A DNA stretch of 64,000 nt, taken from assembly GCA_905221605.1 (NCBI GenBank), contig CAJNDS010001702.1, forward strand, positions 449,934 to 513,933. The letters are read 5' to 3'. Positions 23,331 through 35,719 of this stretch are shown here, one piece after another. The position numbers and the translations under genes are program-made. How positions within the stretch are numbered: the stretch's first letter is position 1; every line of letters starts with the position of its first letter. This DNA comes from Symbiodinium natans (taxonomy: Eukaryota; Sar; Dinophyceae; Suessiales; Symbiodiniaceae). The notes under the pieces are model-generated. The model searched no databases, was not told where the DNA came from, and saw only the letters and a program-made list of their open reading frames with translations.

Positions 23331-23811
23331 GGTTTGTTGGGGTACATTGAAGGGTTCCTGGGAGACCCCACAACCTGGACCCCTCAACCAAGAAACCGAC
23401 GTTTAATCCCCAAGCCCCCACCACCCCCCACCTACCCCTTGGTGCCTCAGAAAAGCGGAGGTCCAACCACTTGCCAAAGCGGCTCGAGTTGGAGTTCCTC
23501 CGGCGCTTCGTATTCGAACTTCGCCGGTTCCGAGGCTTAGGGCGTTGGGGGCTTTCTGAGCTTTCGCACTCCCCTGAACCCTGAACCCCTACCACTAAAC
23601 CCCCTGAACGAAATGGAGACGTTTGGAGTTTAGCCCTAAACCCTAAACCCTAAACCCTAAACCCGAAACCCAAAAGGCTTGTAGGATTGAGGGCTCAGGC
23701 GCTTCGAGGGCGCTGGATTGGGATGAGCAAGCCGCCGGCTTCTGGTTGGCTTCGGCCGGGCCAGATCCAACCCTCAACCCTGGCCCCAACAACCCTACAG
23801 GGTTGAGGGTT

Positions 23812-23948
23812 TAGGGTTTAGGGTTTAGGGTTTCGGGTTTAGGGTTTAGGGTTTAGGGTTTAGGGTTTAGGGTTTAGGGTTTAGGGTTTAGGGTTTAGGG
23901 TTTAGGGTTTAGGGTTTAGGGTTTAGGGTTTAGGGTTTAGGGTTTTAG
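23812..23948 (+). repeat. TTTAGGG array
   Basis: About 19 units. A short CCCTAAA run lies upstream at 23637-23665. Confidence 0.9.
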
Positions 23949-24480
23949 GGCTTACCCGAAACCCTCAACCCCAAACCCTTAACCCAAAAACCTGCCTTGT
24001 GGTCGACGCGTTGCCGAAAGCCTCCAGGATCGGATTGGTCCGGACGACCTTTGCTGCTGGTTGGGCGTTGGGGACTAAATTATCTTGTGTAACCCCAAGC
24101 CATCGGGGACCCCTAAAGCCCCAAAAGTCCAAAAGCCCTAAAGCCCTACAATGGGCTAGGGCAAGTCACATCTTTGCGTGTGAAGTCGCATCTCCCCGGT
24201 GACACGCGGCTGCGAGCGAAGTCCCATCACCCCGCGTCTAGTCGCATCACAGAGACATAGGTTGAAGCCTTTCCCCCAATGTGCACGCGCTGCACGCGCA
24301 TGTTCTCGACACACATGCAAAATACGCACTTGTCACCGCACGCCTGGGAGGGGAGCACATTTAATGAGATTTCTGCTTGGGGGTGCAAATGGACTCTGAC
24401 CAATCTTGGAGTTAGTGAATCCCCAGAGCGCAGGAGCCCGAGATACGACTTTACACAAGAAGATACGACTTATTCTACCC
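23949..24480. other. Unique spacer, no gene recognised
   Basis: About 530 bp. It contains several imperfect repeats of a GTCGCATC(A/T)C motif near 24165-24250. The short ORFs have no domain. Confidence 0.4.
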
Positions 24481-24484
24481 ACTT

Positions 24485-24583
24485 GTAAAGCCTTAAAGCC
24501 CTAAAGCCCTAAAGCCCTAAAGCCCTAAAGCCCTAAAGCCCTAAAGCCCCGAATCCCTGAAACACCCCCCCCCCCCCCCCGCC
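24485..24583 (-). repeat. 8-base variant array (CCCTAAAG)n and poly-C
   Basis: Eight tandem AAAGCCCT units, an 8-base telomere-like variant distinct from the TTTAGGGG array at 9102-9340, are followed by a run of about 17 C at 24566-24582. Confidence 0.9.
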
Positions 24584-25936
24584 TCGGCTTCCAGGCCAGC
24601 AGCACTCGCGTCCGCATGGCCTCGAGGCCCCAAAGGTCCACCAAACGCAGCTCAACTACACCCTATCCACCCCTGAATTTTCTCACCCTGAATCCGAAGC
24701 CCTGCAACCTAAACCCTAATCCCTAACACCTAAACCCTCAACTCTAAACCCTGACCCCTAAAACCCGCAAACCCTATCCACCCTCGACAGCACACAACGG
24801 AAGCACCGAACCCCGACAGGTTAAGGCCTCGGTGCCTTTAGGGTGTAGGCAGGGGTGGGTTTAGGGTTTAGGGTCCGGGGTTTGTGGTTTAGGGTTCGTG
24901 TTGTTGGGGCTTTGGGTTAGGGTTGGGTGGTGGGACTTTGGCCTTGGGTTTGGGGTTTGAGGTTTGGGGTTTGAGGTTTGGGGTTTAGGGTTTAGGAAGT
25001 AGGGCTTAGGGTTTAAGGGGGTCTAGGGTGTCGGGTGGGTTTAGGGTTTAAAGTTTAGGGTCGAGGTTCATGTTTTCCCCAAAGCAAAGCGGGCGGTGTC
25101 TGTGCTTATCAAGGGGCCCCTTTCGTAGAAAGGGACTCCGTGTGCTACTGGGCATTTCAAAAACACATCTTCGTGTAGGGTTTACAGTTTAGGGCCTGGA
25201 GTAACGGTTGGGGTTTAGCGATTAGGGTTTAGGGTTTAGGGTGTGAGGCTGATGGGTTCTACCTGCATCACGTGGACGTTCGGAGAACCCAAGCTACCCC
25301 GAAATTCCTCCAATAACGGCATTCTGAATGTGGGCGTCATAATACTAGAGCCGGCTACCTAAACCCTAGATCCTATATCCGAACCCTAAGGAACCTCCAT
25401 TTGCGAGCAAGGACCCTTCCGAAACTATTCTAGGTCTCCCTCCCTTGCCCGGGGTGCCGAAGCTTTCGACTCCCTTGAACTGAGGGTTTAGGGTCTAGGA
25501 CCTCTGTCATCATGAGAAGTATGCCATAGAACCCAAACCCCGAGCTCTAAACCTAAACCCTATTTCGAATGTGTTATTTGCTTTTTTGCTTGGGGTTTGG
25601 GGTTTGGGTTTCGGGTTTGGGTTCAGCTAAACCCCTACCCTTCCCCTCCCCCCCCTAAACCTTCAACCCTCAACCCCAAACTCCCAAAGCCTAAACCCTG
25701 AACCCCTGCAGGTCCTGTGTGCATCCCAGGGTGTCGGGGGTTTTAGGGGTTTTGGGGGTTTTGGGTTTAGGGTCTAGGGTTTAGGGTTCAGGGTTTAGGG
25801 TTTAGGGTTTAGGGTTCGGGTTTAGGGCTTTTGGGGGTTCAGGGCTTCGCATTTAGCTAGGATTCCCTTGACCGACTCGGCGATGAAGTTCAGTAAGAAC
25901 CTCGGACCAGGGGGAGTTTAGGGTTTCGGGTTTAGG
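24584..25936. other. Spacer with scattered telomere-like motifs
   Basis: Degenerate TTTGGGG/TTTAGGG runs at 24940-25010, 25195-25240 and 25755-25830. CCCTAAA-like motifs at 24700-24780. No gene is supported. Confidence 0.45.
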
Positions 25937-26103
25937 GTTTAGGGTTTAGAGTTTAGGGTTTAGGGTTTAGGGTTTAGGGTTTAGGGTTTAGGGTTTAGGG
26001 TTTAGGGTTTAGGGTTTAGGGTTTAGGGTTTAGGGTTGAGGGTTTAGGGTTTAGGGTGTAGGGTGTAGGGTTTAGGGCTAGGGTTCAGGGTTCAGGGTTT
26101 AGG
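25937..26103 (+). repeat. TTTAGGG array
   Basis: About 23 units, grading into GTGTAGGG and TTCAGGG variants at the right end. Confidence 0.92.
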
Positions 26104-27770
26104 GGGAGTTCTGGTGGTGGCATTCTTGGGGATCACGGCCACTTGACGGCTCCAACTCCCTAAGTCCAACACCTCTACGTCAGAAAACCTTCGTATTCCG
26201 CAAAGAAAAAGCTTCAGTACAAATCCATACCCTCAACCAATGAACCCAAGAAATTAGACCAGCGAAGACCCCAAGCACGTGAATGCAATCAGACCGGCTC
26301 GAGTTAAGGAAGTATTGTCACCGTTGTCTTCTATCAGGTGAGATTGAAGGGTCCGCATGTCCCTGTTAGATGTTACGCGGTCGAAGACGTGTTCTGGGAT
26401 ACGTGTTTTGCGTGTGGGAGATGTCTGCTGCCTGCTTCGGACTAGCCCCTTTGGTGCAGAACTGGACATGTGTGTTCCACTACAATCTCGTGATTGCTGT
26501 TGCGCAGAATATCTAGGGGTTGCCGCCATCGTTCGCTTGTTAGTAGATGTTGATTGGAAGTGCTTTTGCTCTTCGTTGAACGGTTTGACGTTTTACTGTG
26601 TGTTTCTGCTCTTCTCGGCATTTGAAGATTCTTATATCAACAACCCACACAAAAACCCAAAAACAAAACTTGCCCTCTCAAAACACCGGCTTCTGTGGGT
26701 AGGGCTGGGCCTAAGCCTTCAGAGTTTAGGACTCGGCGGCGGGAATATTCTTATGTAACAGTTCTCTCCAACAGGAGCCTCGGTTGAGAACAACGGCCGG
26801 CTAAGGAAGCTTGGGGGGGGGGACAGCCGCCCAAACTTTGGCCAAGCTACTTGGCTGACTCTGTCTTCCCGGCTCCAGACTCACCGCTGATGACGATTGC
26901 CTGGTCCTTGAAACACACGGGTTGAAGCTCTTTTGGGTCACTTTTGAGTGAAGGGAGACAATACAAGGTAGGGCTCCAGGTCTGCTACTCAACAAAAACG
27001 GCTCTGCACCTAGATGAAGGGCTTGACAAATCCCAAGCCCTCAACCCGGAACTTGACAGAATTTAAATGCTGACCGGGTGGCCTTGTAGCCAGCCGCCAG
27101 GCCCTGAAGTGCGTCGTGGCCTGAAAGTTGATTGGGGTAGGGCCCAAGACATGGGCCTGGGCAAGAGAGTCTTTAAACATATGCGATAATATGCTATATG
27201 ACTTTGTACGATGTATTAGAAAAACAACTTTTGAAGGCTTGCGGTTTCGTGCTTGCGGCTTTAGGGTACCGGGCTAAGGTTCCTATGTTCGTCCATGGCT
27301 TTTCTCCGGGCCAACAGTCGGGCATCGGGTCTTGCACTGAATCCGACAAAGAAGCAACATATTTTGGACAGGTCACGGCGCACCCTTCAGGGAAGGCTTC
27401 TAGAGCCTTTTCTGGGCAAATCTTCAACATGTGCATCAAACACAAAAGAAGTTTGGGGTTTGGGATTTGGGGTTTAGAGTTGGTCCGGGATTTGTCGAAC
27501 AAAGACTTTTGAAGCACTTGGATCACCTCAAACCATGCAAGGATGCCAAGTATATGAGAGAGTTTAGGGTTTTGGGTTTTGGGTCGGTCAGATTGATTGA
27601 GAAGAACCACAGGCAAATATTGAAACACCCGTTTTCGGGACTCCATATGATCGCAGACTGTCCCAACAACCTCGAAACCCCAAAGCCCCAGACCCTAAAC
27701 CTGATTCCTGTACAACTTCAGCCCCCAGACCCCGGACCCAATTCCCCCCTCCCCCCCTCAAATCCCCAAA
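26104..27770. other. Longest repeat-poor spacer of the left part, no gene recognised
   Basis: About 1.65 kb with almost no telomere repeats. Open frames overlap on both strands (for example 26357-26758 plus, 27194-27646 minus). None shows a known domain, and none forms an obvious exon chain. An unrecognised gene here is possible. Confidence 0.35.
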
Positions 27771-27774
27771 CCCC

Positions 27775-28130
27775 AAACCCTAAACCCTAAACCCTAAACC
27801 CGAAACCTAAACCCTTAACCCTAAACCCTAAACCCTAAACCCACATCTCTCGAATCACTGAAGCTGGGGCACCGATGCCGTAGATGTGCGGCGGCAGCTC
27901 GCGAGAGTCACGGGGCTGCTGGTGTCGGAGAAGCCACCTTGTCAGCTCTCTCCCAGTCTAGGGTTTAGGGTTTAGGGTTTAGGGTTTAGGGTTTAGGGTT
28001 TAGGGTTTAGGGTCTAGGGTTTAGGGTTTAGGGTTTAGGGTTTAGGGTTTAGGGTTTAGGGTTTAGGGTTTAGGGCTTAGGATTTAGGGTTTAGGGTTTA
28101 AGGTTGAGGGTTGAGGGTTGAGGGTTTAGG
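27775..28130. repeat. Telomere-capped module (CCCTAAA / 115 bp / TTTAGGG)
   Basis: CCCTAAA units at 27775-27842 and a clean TTTAGGG array at 27958-28130 (about 23 units, last ones TTGAGGG). Confidence 0.9.
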
Positions 28131-28848
28131 GCTAAGGGCGGTTCCTTTGTTAAGAGGGGTTTGGGGTTCAAGGTTGAAAGCTTTTCGGCTTGGGGTCGAG
28201 TGGAGGGTGATAACAGGGACCCACCTGGAGATAACATTTCGGGTTGGGTTTAGGGTTTGGGGTTTGGGGATTGGGGTTTGGGTTTAGGGTCGGGGGTCCG
28301 CTGCTAGGGTCATGGGGGTTTGGGTTTTGGGTTCAGGTTTGCATTTAGGGATCAGGGTTTTGGGGCTCAGGGCAGTCTGCTTCTGGGACTACGCAACGTC
28401 ACCAGTGCTCCAGGGTTTAGGGTTACGGTGACTAAGGGTTTGATCGAGAATCATCCAGCCTTGGTCGCAATGACCCGTTCCATTCATTTAGCTGACTATG
28501 TGCCCAGAAGAAGTTTTCGGTATCTAGGCTTGGGTTGTACAGTTGTGGGGCTTCGGGTTTCAGGATATGGGGGTGTCTCAAAATAGAAGTACCATTTTTG
28601 GGGCTTCCTAGAATAAAGTAGACTTTTTTTGGGGGGGGTATATATGAAAGGGTACCTGTGGGGAAATTCGAGTTTGTCAGTCACCCCGAGACCTTGAACC
28701 GATGGAACAATCGTGGGCAGTCATAAGTAGGGTTTCGGGTTTTCAGGCTCCCAAAAGGGTACGCAGCCAGCTACAACTATGCCGCTCCCCTCCCCCGACT
28801 TACTTAATAGCCCTTATCACTGTATTATATTATGTTACTGTTACCCTA

Positions 28849-29190
28849 AACCCCAGCTGTCCGCGCACATTGTTGGGTCCCTGGCCCTGGCCCTATCACC
28901 TTGCCCCCTTCGCGCCAAGACAAGCTGTCCGCACACCAGTTTTGTGCCTGGTCCACGCCTGCCCTGTTTCCGTGGCGCTCTGCCCAGCCCAAGCTGTCCA
29001 CTCGCTTCGCGCCAACCCAAGCTGTTCACTGCCTGTGTTCCCTGGCCCTGCCTCCCTGGCTTTAGCCCCTTCGCGCCAACCTGTCTGTTCCTCGCCCATC
29101 CCTGGCCATAGCCCCTTCGCATTAATTTAAGCTGTCTTCGCTGACCCTGCCTCGCCTTTCCGTCTGCTGCAGCTTTGTGCCTCGTCCACG
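28849..29190. repeat. Degenerate minisatellite of about 60 bp
   Basis: The phrases CCCTTCGCGCCAA, AAGCTGTCC and CCTGGCCCTGCC recur about five to six times in the same order. No stable consensus remains. The long open frames over it (28702-29130 plus, 28841-29329 minus) come from its C/T bias. Confidence 0.65.
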
Positions 29191-29504
29191 CACCTTGTGG
29201 AGGTCCCCAAAAGGGCGTGAGTGCTGACTCATGTGATGCTTTGTAAAAAAGAAAAGGTCTTAACTCCTTGAGAGTTGGAAGTGGGCGGTCTTGGGGTGGG
29301 TAGGTCTGCAGACTTCCGCGCGCTCCCAAAGCGCGCTTCCGTTTGGCACCCCTAAACCATAAGAAATCTCCTCAGACCAGCTGCTCCGCCCCGTAGATGG
29401 GCAGAGGCCGAAAAGGATTCACCGAGATGAGGATGCGGGCCACGCGGGTGTAGATCTCTTCCCTGCAGGGCTCTCAGGAGTTAGGACTGCTGGGCCTCGG
29501 AGCT

Positions 29505-29545
29505 AACCCTAAACCCTAAACCCTAAACCCTAAACCCTAAACATC
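29505..29545 (-). repeat. CCCTAAA array
   Basis: Five units. Confidence 0.85.
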
Positions 29546-29927
29546 CCGAAACCCTAAATAAGTGTAGGGCCAAGGTGATCAAACCTGCACATGCCTAGGC
29601 TCTCAGGGATCCCACAGCTGATGTCAACTCCGACCCTAAGCCTTTGCAACGCCTAAGCCTTCGATTCGAAGTCTAAGAACCTGAACCCTACATGTAGGGT
29701 TCAGGGTTTAGGTTTCGGGTTTCGGGTTTAGGTTTTAGGGTTTCGGGTTCAGGGATTAGGGTTTAGGGTTAGGGCTTAGGCACTGCGCACTCCTGGAACC
29801 CTAAGCCCGCGGCCAGTTCTCCCATTTCTGGTCTATTTTCCCCGATGCTTTTAGCCAAGGAAACGAGTGTAACAGAGTCAACGCAGTGAACGCCCCACTG
29901 ACCATAATATTAGCGCGCACGCGTGAA

Positions 29928-29954
29928 TTATATACATATATATATATATATATT
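29928..29954. repeat. (TA)n microsatellite
   Basis: Alternating TA run in an otherwise A+T-rich spacer (29820-30250) without a gene. Confidence 0.85.
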
Positions 29955-30382
29955 CCAAGTATGCACAGATGGTATTGTTAACAACCCTTTTCTCTCACTC
30001 TTTCACTCATGTCCTCACGCTCCTTACAAGCCCTTCTTTCCTCGATTCTTTCGATTGGGCTCGAGGATTCCCCTGGAATGAGCTGCAACAACAGGAAGAG
30101 AAGTACCTAAAAGGCAATCGACCTTAAACATCTATGAAAGCTCAAGACTTTGTGCGAACTCTTCCCTAATTCCAGGCTTCTTGACTGACCAGCCCATGTC
30201 CCTGAACAACCCCGAAAAAAAGACAACAAAAAACATACAAGCAATTTGGGGAAGCTGCCCTGCACCCTAAACCCTGAACCCCAAACCCTAAACCCTAAAC
30301 CCGCTGCCTAAAGTACCTCACGCGCAGGGTGTGCAGCAGAGCCGCCTCGACATGTGCAGAGATGTAGGGTAGGGCCGCTCAG

Positions 30383-30445
30383 GGTTTAGGGTTTAGGGTT
30401 TGGGGTTTAGGGTTTAGGGTTTAGGGTTTAGGGTTTTGGGTTTAG
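30383..30445 (+). repeat. TTTAGGG array
   Basis: About 8 units. A CCCTAAA-type run lies at 30262-30302. Confidence 0.85.
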
Positions 30446-31519
30446 GGCAACGCCTAGATTTCGCTGAATAAGGTACACTTGGGCTCTTTTTCCAGGGTAC
30501 TTTTGGAGATGTCTTTGCTGCGTGCTTAAACCTACAACTCTGAACGTGCTTGACGAGGGTGTGGGGTTGGGGGTTTTGGGGTTTTAATGTTTAGGGTTTA
30601 GGATTTTCAGGTTTCGGGTTTAGGGTTTTGGCGTGATGGAAGACCTGGGCAGAGCTTCGGGGTTTTGGGGCTTCATCGAAAGCCCCGCCCAGACCTAAAC
30701 CTTAAACTTACGCCCTTACATACGTGCGAGTTCTGAAACGGGGACTCAGGTGCCCTGTATTGTCCCTTACGGGGTCATACATGGGGGGAGGCTCAAGGTA
30801 CCTAATTCCCGACCCGAACCCACAGCAAAGGGATGCAAAAGCCCAAAAATGCCTCCGACACCGCGGGCAAGGTACAGACGTCCTGCCAGAGGGATATTTT
30901 CCAAGGGCTCGGCTCATGGCTTAGGATTTTGGGATAGGGTTTAGGGTACCGCAAGCTGTAGACACCGAAGGGGAAGAGGTGCTTGCTTGCGAAAGGGCAT
31001 TACAAGACCAGCCACATGCCGGTCCAAGGCAACACCACACTCAATACTTCCCGAAACCCTCAACATCTACGGAAGTTTCAAGACCGAAAAAATGAGTTGC
31101 GAACTGCAATTCTTTTGGGCTCAGCGACTACAGGGAGCAGCTCCTCCACGCCATCTAGCTGACAGTCCTGTGAGCATCTGCGGCGCTTGGCTTAGGGGAG
31201 GTTTAAGGCTTCGGGCTTAGGCAATGGGATGCGATCTGAGATCTACGACTTTCTGGTTTACGGCTTGGAACGCTGGCAGGGTCGTTTGGTCTTCCTCGCA
31301 GGCGACACGGACTTTCTCTGTAGGAGGGTTCTTCGTGCACCAGAGGTCTGAAGCATTTGTATAGCAGGTGTTAAGGCCTGTTACCCCCGAAGCCCGAAAT
31401 CAATCGAAACCCACCCCTGGCCTGAACTGCTTCCAGGGAGACGGCGTTCTTCGCCGCCCACTGCAGGACTTCGCCGTCCTGCCGGGAAGCTGGCGTGCTT
31501 ATGCCTTCGGGCTGGGATG
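30446..31519. other. Unique spacer, no gene recognised
   Basis: About 1.1 kb. Overlapping short ORFs at 30708-30944 and 30987-31220 show no domain. Confidence 0.4.
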
Positions 31520-31597
31520 CTTCCCATACGAACAGTCCTTAATAGGGACAATAGTACCCTTCTATAATCCCGTTTAAGGCCTGTTAGTATAAGGAAG
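31520..31597. repeat. Small fold-back element (CTTATGCTAACAG family, copy 3)
   Basis: Imperfect inverted arms lie at 31520-31542 and 31574-31597 (right arm read in reverse: CTTCCTTATACTAACAGGCC). The loop contains the ATAGTACCC core also seen at 5690 and 6251. Confidence 0.5.
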
Positions 31598-31764
31598 AAC
31601 ATCCCAACTTTTCTCCCTGAAGCCTAGACCATCGGACTTCTCCTCCCTACAACCCCCAAAGCAGTGAATCCTGGCACTCCAAGCCTCAAACCCCCCAAAG
31701 GCTTCCATGTACAAAGTTAGGGTATGCCACGGATTCAAATAAAGAACACATAGAGGGATAACTG

Positions 31765-31868
31765 CATATATATATATATATATATAGATATATATATATA
31801 TATAGACCATATCTAGTGGAACCTCAATAAAATATTTCAGGTCGGGGGGGGGGGGGGGGGGGGGGGCC
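31765..31868. repeat. (TA)n microsatellite and 24-base poly-G
   Basis: Two (TA)n runs are interrupted by TAGA at about 31765-31806. A run of about 24 G lies at 31843-31866. Confidence 0.9.
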
Positions 31869-31946
31869 GCAAGTTACTGAAACACAGGTAGCATATAGTA
31901 TATACCAGTTTCTTGCTCGTGGCAAATGAGCACCATCCCAGCTGCA

Positions 31947-32290
31947 CCCTAAACCCTAAACCCTAAACCCTAAACCCTAAACCCTAAACCCTAAACCCTA
32001 AACCCTAAACCCTAAACCGTAAACCCTAGCCCTAAACCCTAAACCCTAAACCCTACACCACAGCAGGGCTGGAGCCTCGGAGATCAGTGTGAGCGTCTGG
32101 CCATCATCGCTCTCCAAGCGGCAGGGCGCCCACACGCGCTCCTTGCCCGGTGGGGGGTTTAGGGTTTGGGGTTTAGGGTCTGGGGTTTAGGGTTTAGGGT
32201 TTGGGGTTTAGGGTTTAGGGTTTAGGGTTTAGGGTTTAGGGGTTAGGGTTTAGGGTTTCGGGGTTAGGGGTTAGGGTTTAGGGTTTTTCC
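31947..32290. repeat. Telomere-capped module (CCCTAAA / 100 bp / TTTAGGG)
   Basis: A CCCTAAA array of about 15 units (31947-32058) faces TTTAGGG/TTTGGGG units at 32155-32290. Confidence 0.9.
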
Positions 32291-33295
32291 TTAGGGGGCC
32301 TCATGAGGTTCGGGGCTTTCGGCTTTAACCCGTAAATGTGGGGGGCCTCGAGGGGGGAGTTGAGGACATGGGGATGGCAGCCAAAATCCCCAAGCCCTAA
32401 GCCCAAACCCCCAGTCCCCTTAACCCAGAATGTCTTAAATACGTAAGCCCGCAGGGTTTAGGGCTTATATAGGATTTAGGGTGTAGGGTTAGGGTTCAAC
32501 ATGAAGGGGTGGTTGGCTCCCAGCGTACACAGAAAAAGTTTCGACACATTTCTGGCCCATCGCAGACAAGCGACTGCATGTGGCACCTCGCAACGGGTTT
32601 GTTGTCTTTGCCGGGGTGGGGGGGAGTGGGGGGTTGGTTTTGCCTGGTACAGCCTTCTTGGGTACGTACCCGAAACTACAAGGAATCTCCTGAACTGTAT
32701 ACGCCTTCTTTGGTGCCCTAAACTGGGAGGAGCCTCACTATCACATACCTGAACAAACCCACACCACCCGTGGGAGATATCGGCTTCAGGCAACAACGGG
32801 TTCAGGGATTTCGGGGTTTAGGGTTGGGTGGAGTCCAGGCTCGACTTCTTCGCCTTCAGCCCAAAACAATTCTCGCGCCGCACACGCAGCTTCACGCAAC
32901 TTCTGTAGGTACGTTTCGACCATCTGGCTCAAGGACGATGTTGCGGGTCACGGTGCTTCAAGACCCGCACTAGGCGAAGGGCCCCTCAAAACTCACAAGC
33001 CACCACTCACAAGCAAGAAATGGCCAGAGGGATTCAAATTCAACCTATCGCTTCTGGACTTACAGTTGAGGGTTGGGGCTTCAAAAGGGCGGGTGAATTC
33101 CTGATGAGAATCACCCCATAAAGTTGACCAAAAGGCCTCTCTTGGGGGCTTCAGGGCTCACTCTCGGGCTCAGCGACACGCTTGTGGGGCCCTTTGGGCT
33201 TACTTGGGTTTCGGGTCCAAGAGCAGCCACAAACCCTTAACCCGCAAACCCATAAAGCCGTAGACCCACAAACCGATCATAAACACGCAAACCCA
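32291..33295. other. Unique spacer, no gene recognised
   Basis: About 1 kb with few repeats. The ORFs at 32476-32796 (minus) and 32501-32752 (plus) overlap each other and lack domains. Confidence 0.4.
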
Positions 33296-33484
33296 TAAAC
33301 CCTAAACCCTAAACCCTAAACCCCTAAACCTAAACCCATAATGAACCCCAACACTTACAGCATTGCCCATGCCCGGAGGCGCCCAAAGCTTGCCCATGGC
33401 CGTGGCGGCGGACGCCGCCGGTACCCCACGCCGGCGCCCAGGTCGGAAGGCGGCCGAAAATCCATGGGATTTTAGGGCCTTTAA

Positions 33485-33685
33485 GGGTTTAGGGTTTAAG
33501 GTTTAGGGTTTAGGGTTGAGGGTTGAGGGTTGAGGGTTGAGGGTTGCGGGTTGAGGGTTGAGGGTTGAGGTTTGAGGTTTGAGGGTTGAGGGTTGAGGTT
33601 TGAGGTTTGAGGGTTGAGGGCTGAGGGTTGAGGGTTGAGGGTTCAGCGCTTTGAGGGCTTAGGGTTCAGGGCTTAGGGTTGAGGG
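33485..33685 (+). repeat. TTGAGGG variant array
   Basis: About 20 units of GGGTTGA / GGTTTGA, a 7-base variant locally homogenised to TTGAGGG. A short CCCTAAA run lies at 33296-33330. Confidence 0.88.
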
Positions 33686-34074
33686 GAGACGTCTGCTAAG
33701 AGTGTACATCCTCAAAAGGTTTGGGGTGTTGGGCTTAGGTATCCCCAATGACTGAGGCAGAGTCATCCCTTTTTTTGTAAGGGCTTGGGGGCTCAGCTCT
33801 TCATGGCTCAGGACTTAGGGGCTTGAGGGGCTGAGGCATGTTCTGGCTCTCGAGCTTCAACAGCTGGGCACGTTTTGGGCGCTTCTGTCGGAGCTCGTTT
33901 TCAGGAGTGGGGTTTAAGGTTACCTGGGGCACAGCAAGAATTGAAAAACTCCCTCAACCCTAAACCCTGAACCCTGAACCCTAAACCCTGAACCCTGAAC
34001 ATGCTCATGAGACAGGCTCTATTTTTTAGCATCTTCAAGGGGCTCTCATCCCCATGGCCCATCCTTAAGAATCT

Positions 34075-34205
34075 AAACCCTAAACCCTAAACCTAAACCC
34101 TACACGCTAAACCCTGAACCCTTAACCCTAAACCCTAAACCCTAAACCCTAAACATCCCTAAACCCTAAACCCTAAACCCTAAACCCTAAACCCTAAACC
34201 CCACA
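34075..34205 (-). repeat. CCCTAAA array
   Basis: Two runs separated by an ACATC interruption. A CCCTGAA/CCCTAAA run also lies at 33955-34000. Confidence 0.88.
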
Positions 34206-34377
34206 TCACGTCAACTTCCGTCAAGGTTTTTCGACCGACGTGGTGCTCACTGCATCCTTCGCTGGGCTTGTTAGCAGCCCTACGCAAGTATCTGCGGTTC
34301 TCCTGCACACCTACTGTTGCTCTTACAGGTTTAGGGCTTAGGAGGTTTATTTAGGTTTTAGGGTTTAAGGTTTAGGG

Positions 34378-34902
34378 TTGGGTTCGGCCGGTCCACACTA
34401 ACAGTCATTCCTGGTGCTATTTCTGGTGCTATCTCTGGTGCTATTTCTCGTGCTGTTTCTGGTGCTATTTCTGGTGCTATTTCTGGTGCTGTTTCTGGTG
34501 CTATTTCTGGTGCTGTTTCTGGTGCTATGTGACTAGCAGTCACCACCAGCAGACCCACAAGATATAGCACCCGGTAAATGCTAAGCTGCTAAGATTGACT
34601 GGGATTCCTGGTGCTATTCCTGGTGCTATTTCTGGTGCTACTATTTCTGGCGCTGTTTCTGGTGCTATTTCTGGTGCTATTTCTGGTGCTGCTATTTCTG
34701 GCGCTATTTCTGGTGCTATTTCTGGTGCTGTTTCTGGTGCTATTTCTGGTGCTATTTCTGGTGCTATGTGACTAGCAGTCACCACCAGCAGACCCACAAA
34801 AAGCAGCACGGTAAATGCTAAAATTGACTGGGATTCCTGGTGCTATTTTTGGCCTGTGGCCACGGCGTTATTTAACTGTTAGTGTGGACCGGCCGAACCC
34901 AA
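34378..34902. mobile_element. Non-autonomous TIR element (525 bp) with internal 12-mer array
   Basis: The ends are perfect inverted repeats of 27 bp (34378-34404 and 34876-34902; the left one begins TTGGGTTCGGCCGGTCC). The interior holds two direct copies of a module. Each copy is a run of 12 bp units (GGTGCTATTTCT and variants) followed by a conserved segment containing GTGACTAGCAGTCACC, which is itself a palindrome. On the minus strand the array reads as Ala-Pro-Glu-Ile/Thr repeats, but no transposase is present. The element sits inside TTTAGGG repeat DNA, and no clear target duplication is visible. The structure is that of a MITE-like or foldback DNA transposon. Confidence 0.8.
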
Positions 34903-34989
34903 GTTTAGGGTTTAGGGTTTAACGTTAGGGTTTAGGGTGTAGGATTTAGGGTTCTTATTACCGGCTCTGGACAGGTGTCATGGAACTGC

Positions 34990-35360
34990 AGTTACAAACG
35001 GATGCCCGCTCCGCATAGGTCCGGCTTCGCAGCTTTGCTGTCGAAGGCCGGAAATTTTGGTGAATCTTTCAGTTGGTTCAGGGCTTTGGGGTTTAGGGAT
35101 TCCGGGTGAAGCAAGTACAGTCTGAATCTCAAGATTAAGCACTCATCCGGGAACGTGAGATTATTTCGAGTCTGCACACTCACGCTGAACCTTAATCCCT
35201 AAACCCTAAGCCCGCCTACATCGTTGCAACCACATTGCTGTTGTCAAGGACCGGCACAACGTCCACTTGGGCCGTCTTGTCGGGACCATTGCAGCAGCCA
35301 AAGACTGCACACCCATCCTCAACTTCCAAGAGGGTTCAAGATCCCTCTTTAGGCTTGGAT
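34990..35360. other. Unique spacer, no gene recognised
   Basis: Repeat-poor, with only short ORFs. Confidence 0.4.
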
Positions 35361-35381
35361 AGTAAGCGATGACACAAAAAA

Positions 35382-35495
35382 GGTTTAGGGTTTAGGGTTT
35401 AGGGTTTAGGGCTTAGGGTTTAAAATTTAGGGTTTAGGGTTTAGGGTTTCGGTTTAGGGTTGAGGGTTTAGGGTTTAGGGTTTAGGGTTTAGGGA
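35382..35495 (+). repeat. TTTAGGG array
   Basis: About 15 units with two variant patches. Confidence 0.88.
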
Positions 35496-35719
35496 TGAAA
35501 GATGAAGCTCCACGTTGGGGTTTGAGGGCTTCAGGATCAGATTCAGGGTTTAAGTCTTCTTTTAGGGGTTTCCCGGGAATGTCTAGCTTGCAGTCTTTCG
35601 CCGTTCGCAGCTGGAAGCGTCATGACGTTTAGGTAGGCGACATAAGGCCTTTCGGCTTTGCGATAGGAAGCCGTACCTAAAATTAAATCTCTAACAGGCT
35701 CTAACCTTTTAAGGAACTA

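Noticed and set aside
28702-29329. ORFs of 142 and 162 residues on opposite strands
   Set aside because: They overlie a degenerate C/T-rich minisatellite and have no domain.
34358-34809. Minus-strand APEIAPET-repeat proteins
   Set aside because: They are products of the 12-mer array in the TIR element. No conserved domain or start context supports them.
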